This document shows, piece by piece, positions 63,107 to 64,000 of a DNA stretch of 64,000 nucleotides. The notes beneath the pieces were generated by a model. It was given only the letters and a program-made list of their open reading frames with translations, made no database searches and was not told the origin of the DNA. The position numbers were made by a program, and so were the translations under genes. The stretch comes from Aricia agestis. Its lineage: Eukaryota > Arthropoda > Insecta > Lepidoptera > Lycaenidae. Location of the stretch: positions 4,221,001 through 4,285,000 of the forward strand of contig NC_056427.1 in the NCBI RefSeq assembly GCF_905147365.1, in the 5' to 3' direction. Numbering within the stretch: position 1 is the stretch's first letter; the number at the start of each line of letters is the position of its first letter.

Positions 63107-63338
63107 CGAGCTTTTGCCCGCGGCTTCGCTCGCGTTAAGAAGTATTATTATATACAAAATTTATCCCCTATTTTAACCCCTTGGAGGTAAAATTGATCAA
63201 AATCCTTTCTTAGTGGATGCCTATGTCATATCATTTACCTGCATGCCAAATTTCAGCCTGATCGGTCCAGTGGTTTGTGCTGTGCGTTGATAGATCACCA
63301 TGTCAGTCAGTCACCATTGAGTTTTATATATATAGACT
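63107..63338 (-). repeat. Family J repeat
   Basis: CGAGCTTTTGCCCGCGGCTT to GTCAGTCAGTCACCATTGAG; sits between two family B copies. Confidence 0.65.
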
Positions 63339-63341
63339 AGA

Positions 63342-63465
63342 TAATGCCCGCGACTCCGTTGTGCCGAAATTAGTTTATCGTGCGGGAACCGTACATTTTT
63401 CCAGGATAAAAGTATCCTATGTCCTTTTCAGGGACTTAAAGTATCTCCTTATCAAATTTCTACTC
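63342..63465 (-). repeat. Family B repeat, truncated
   Basis: AGATAATGCCCGCGACTCCG, TTATCGTGCGGGAACCGTAC; the part after GTATCTCC is lost. Confidence 0.55.
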
Positions 63466-64000
63466 AATTAATTGTGTTTCGTGAAAGAATCTAGCTTGGT
63501 TTTAGGCCTGGGAAACCGTGCATTTTAAAGTCATAAAATATGTAAATTCCATAATATGCCAAAATGTACTATCATGAATAACAAACATTGGCGAAACAAA
63601 ATACAAATCCTTTCGGCCTAAATTCAACCTTAATTATATTATAATAAGATTCGAAACCGTTTACCAGTTCGCGAATGTACTAAGTCTTGTAATCACTTGT
63701 TTAAAATTCGACCTTGTTGTTATGAATTTAAGATTCAAAATTACGAATTCTCGAATGTACACTGAAGAAGAAAACTTAAGGTACAGTCGCGCGGTAAATC
63801 CCTCATCGAGCGCGTAATGTACAGTCGTCTTCAATTGTGCTTCCGAAATTTATGTCTGCCTACGTGCGTTAAGCCTGTGATACACATACGAAGGAACTGG
63901 CATTTTTGCAGTTGGTAAACGAAAGTTTAGGTCATATTTTTAAGCTTCGATGTAAATGGAGGGATGTGTGTCTATCTTTCTGTCTTAAGAGGGCGACTAA
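63466..64000. other. Intron of rst running off the window
   Basis: No exon for the first half of Ig1 is seen on the minus strand here. Confidence 0.5.

Overview
This window looks like nuclear DNA from a butterfly or moth (Lepidoptera). It is AT-rich, has small exons in long introns, and is densely packed with short non-autonomous elements of kinds typical of lepidopteran genomes: two tRNA-derived SINE families, a LINE-tailed SINE-like family, many foldback elements/MITEs, and repeats starting with TATTATAAATGCGAAAG. It also holds an RR-1 cuticle protein gene. Species is not determined.

Right third (42.4-62.9 kb, minus strand): one large host gene. Seventeen exons reconstruct without a break in reading phase into the last 704 residues of a Roughest/Kirre-type (Neph1, irreC) adhesion protein: the end of Ig1, complete Ig2-Ig5, a transmembrane helix, and a long cytoplasmic tail with a YGNPYLR block and a C-terminal THV. 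The first exons (signal peptide and start of Ig1) lie beyond 64,000. Nested in its 5-kb intron 5, on the opposite strand, is a complete three-exon RR-1 cuticle protein gene (56,877-58,854; 110 aa) with a TATA box.

Left two thirds (1-42.4 kb): no host protein-coding gene that I can support. The stretch is a transposon graveyard in which the order of insertion can often be read: elements inside elements, target-site duplications (16 bp at 6.5 kb, 8 bp at 20.1 kb and 35.6 kb, 11 bp at 36.9 kb, 6 bp at 38.4 kb), TTAA-bounded elements about 98% alike, and a copy of one repeat without the insertion that splits another copy. The only sizeable element coding remnant is a 5'-truncated, frameshifted Jockey-like reverse transcriptase at 38.4-39.5 kb. 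A CpG-bearing minisatellite with a 141-bp higher-order unit lies at 30.1-30.6 kb.

Most notable for a second look: a decayed partial tandem copy of an Ig4 exon in the adhesion gene; an array of 18-bp perfect palindromes in the last intron before the THV exon; the nested cuticle gene with a near-perfect 47-bp hairpin in its intron; a Tc1/mariner-like MITE split by two independent insertions, one unidentified (1.32 kb, 11-bp duplication); a 1.05-kb foldback element; and twin relics of the same reverse-transcriptase motif. I see no CRISPR array, operon or clearly new multigene system.

Repeat family letters (A-Z) are local labels used only here. No database search was possible, so family names for repeats are structural descriptions.
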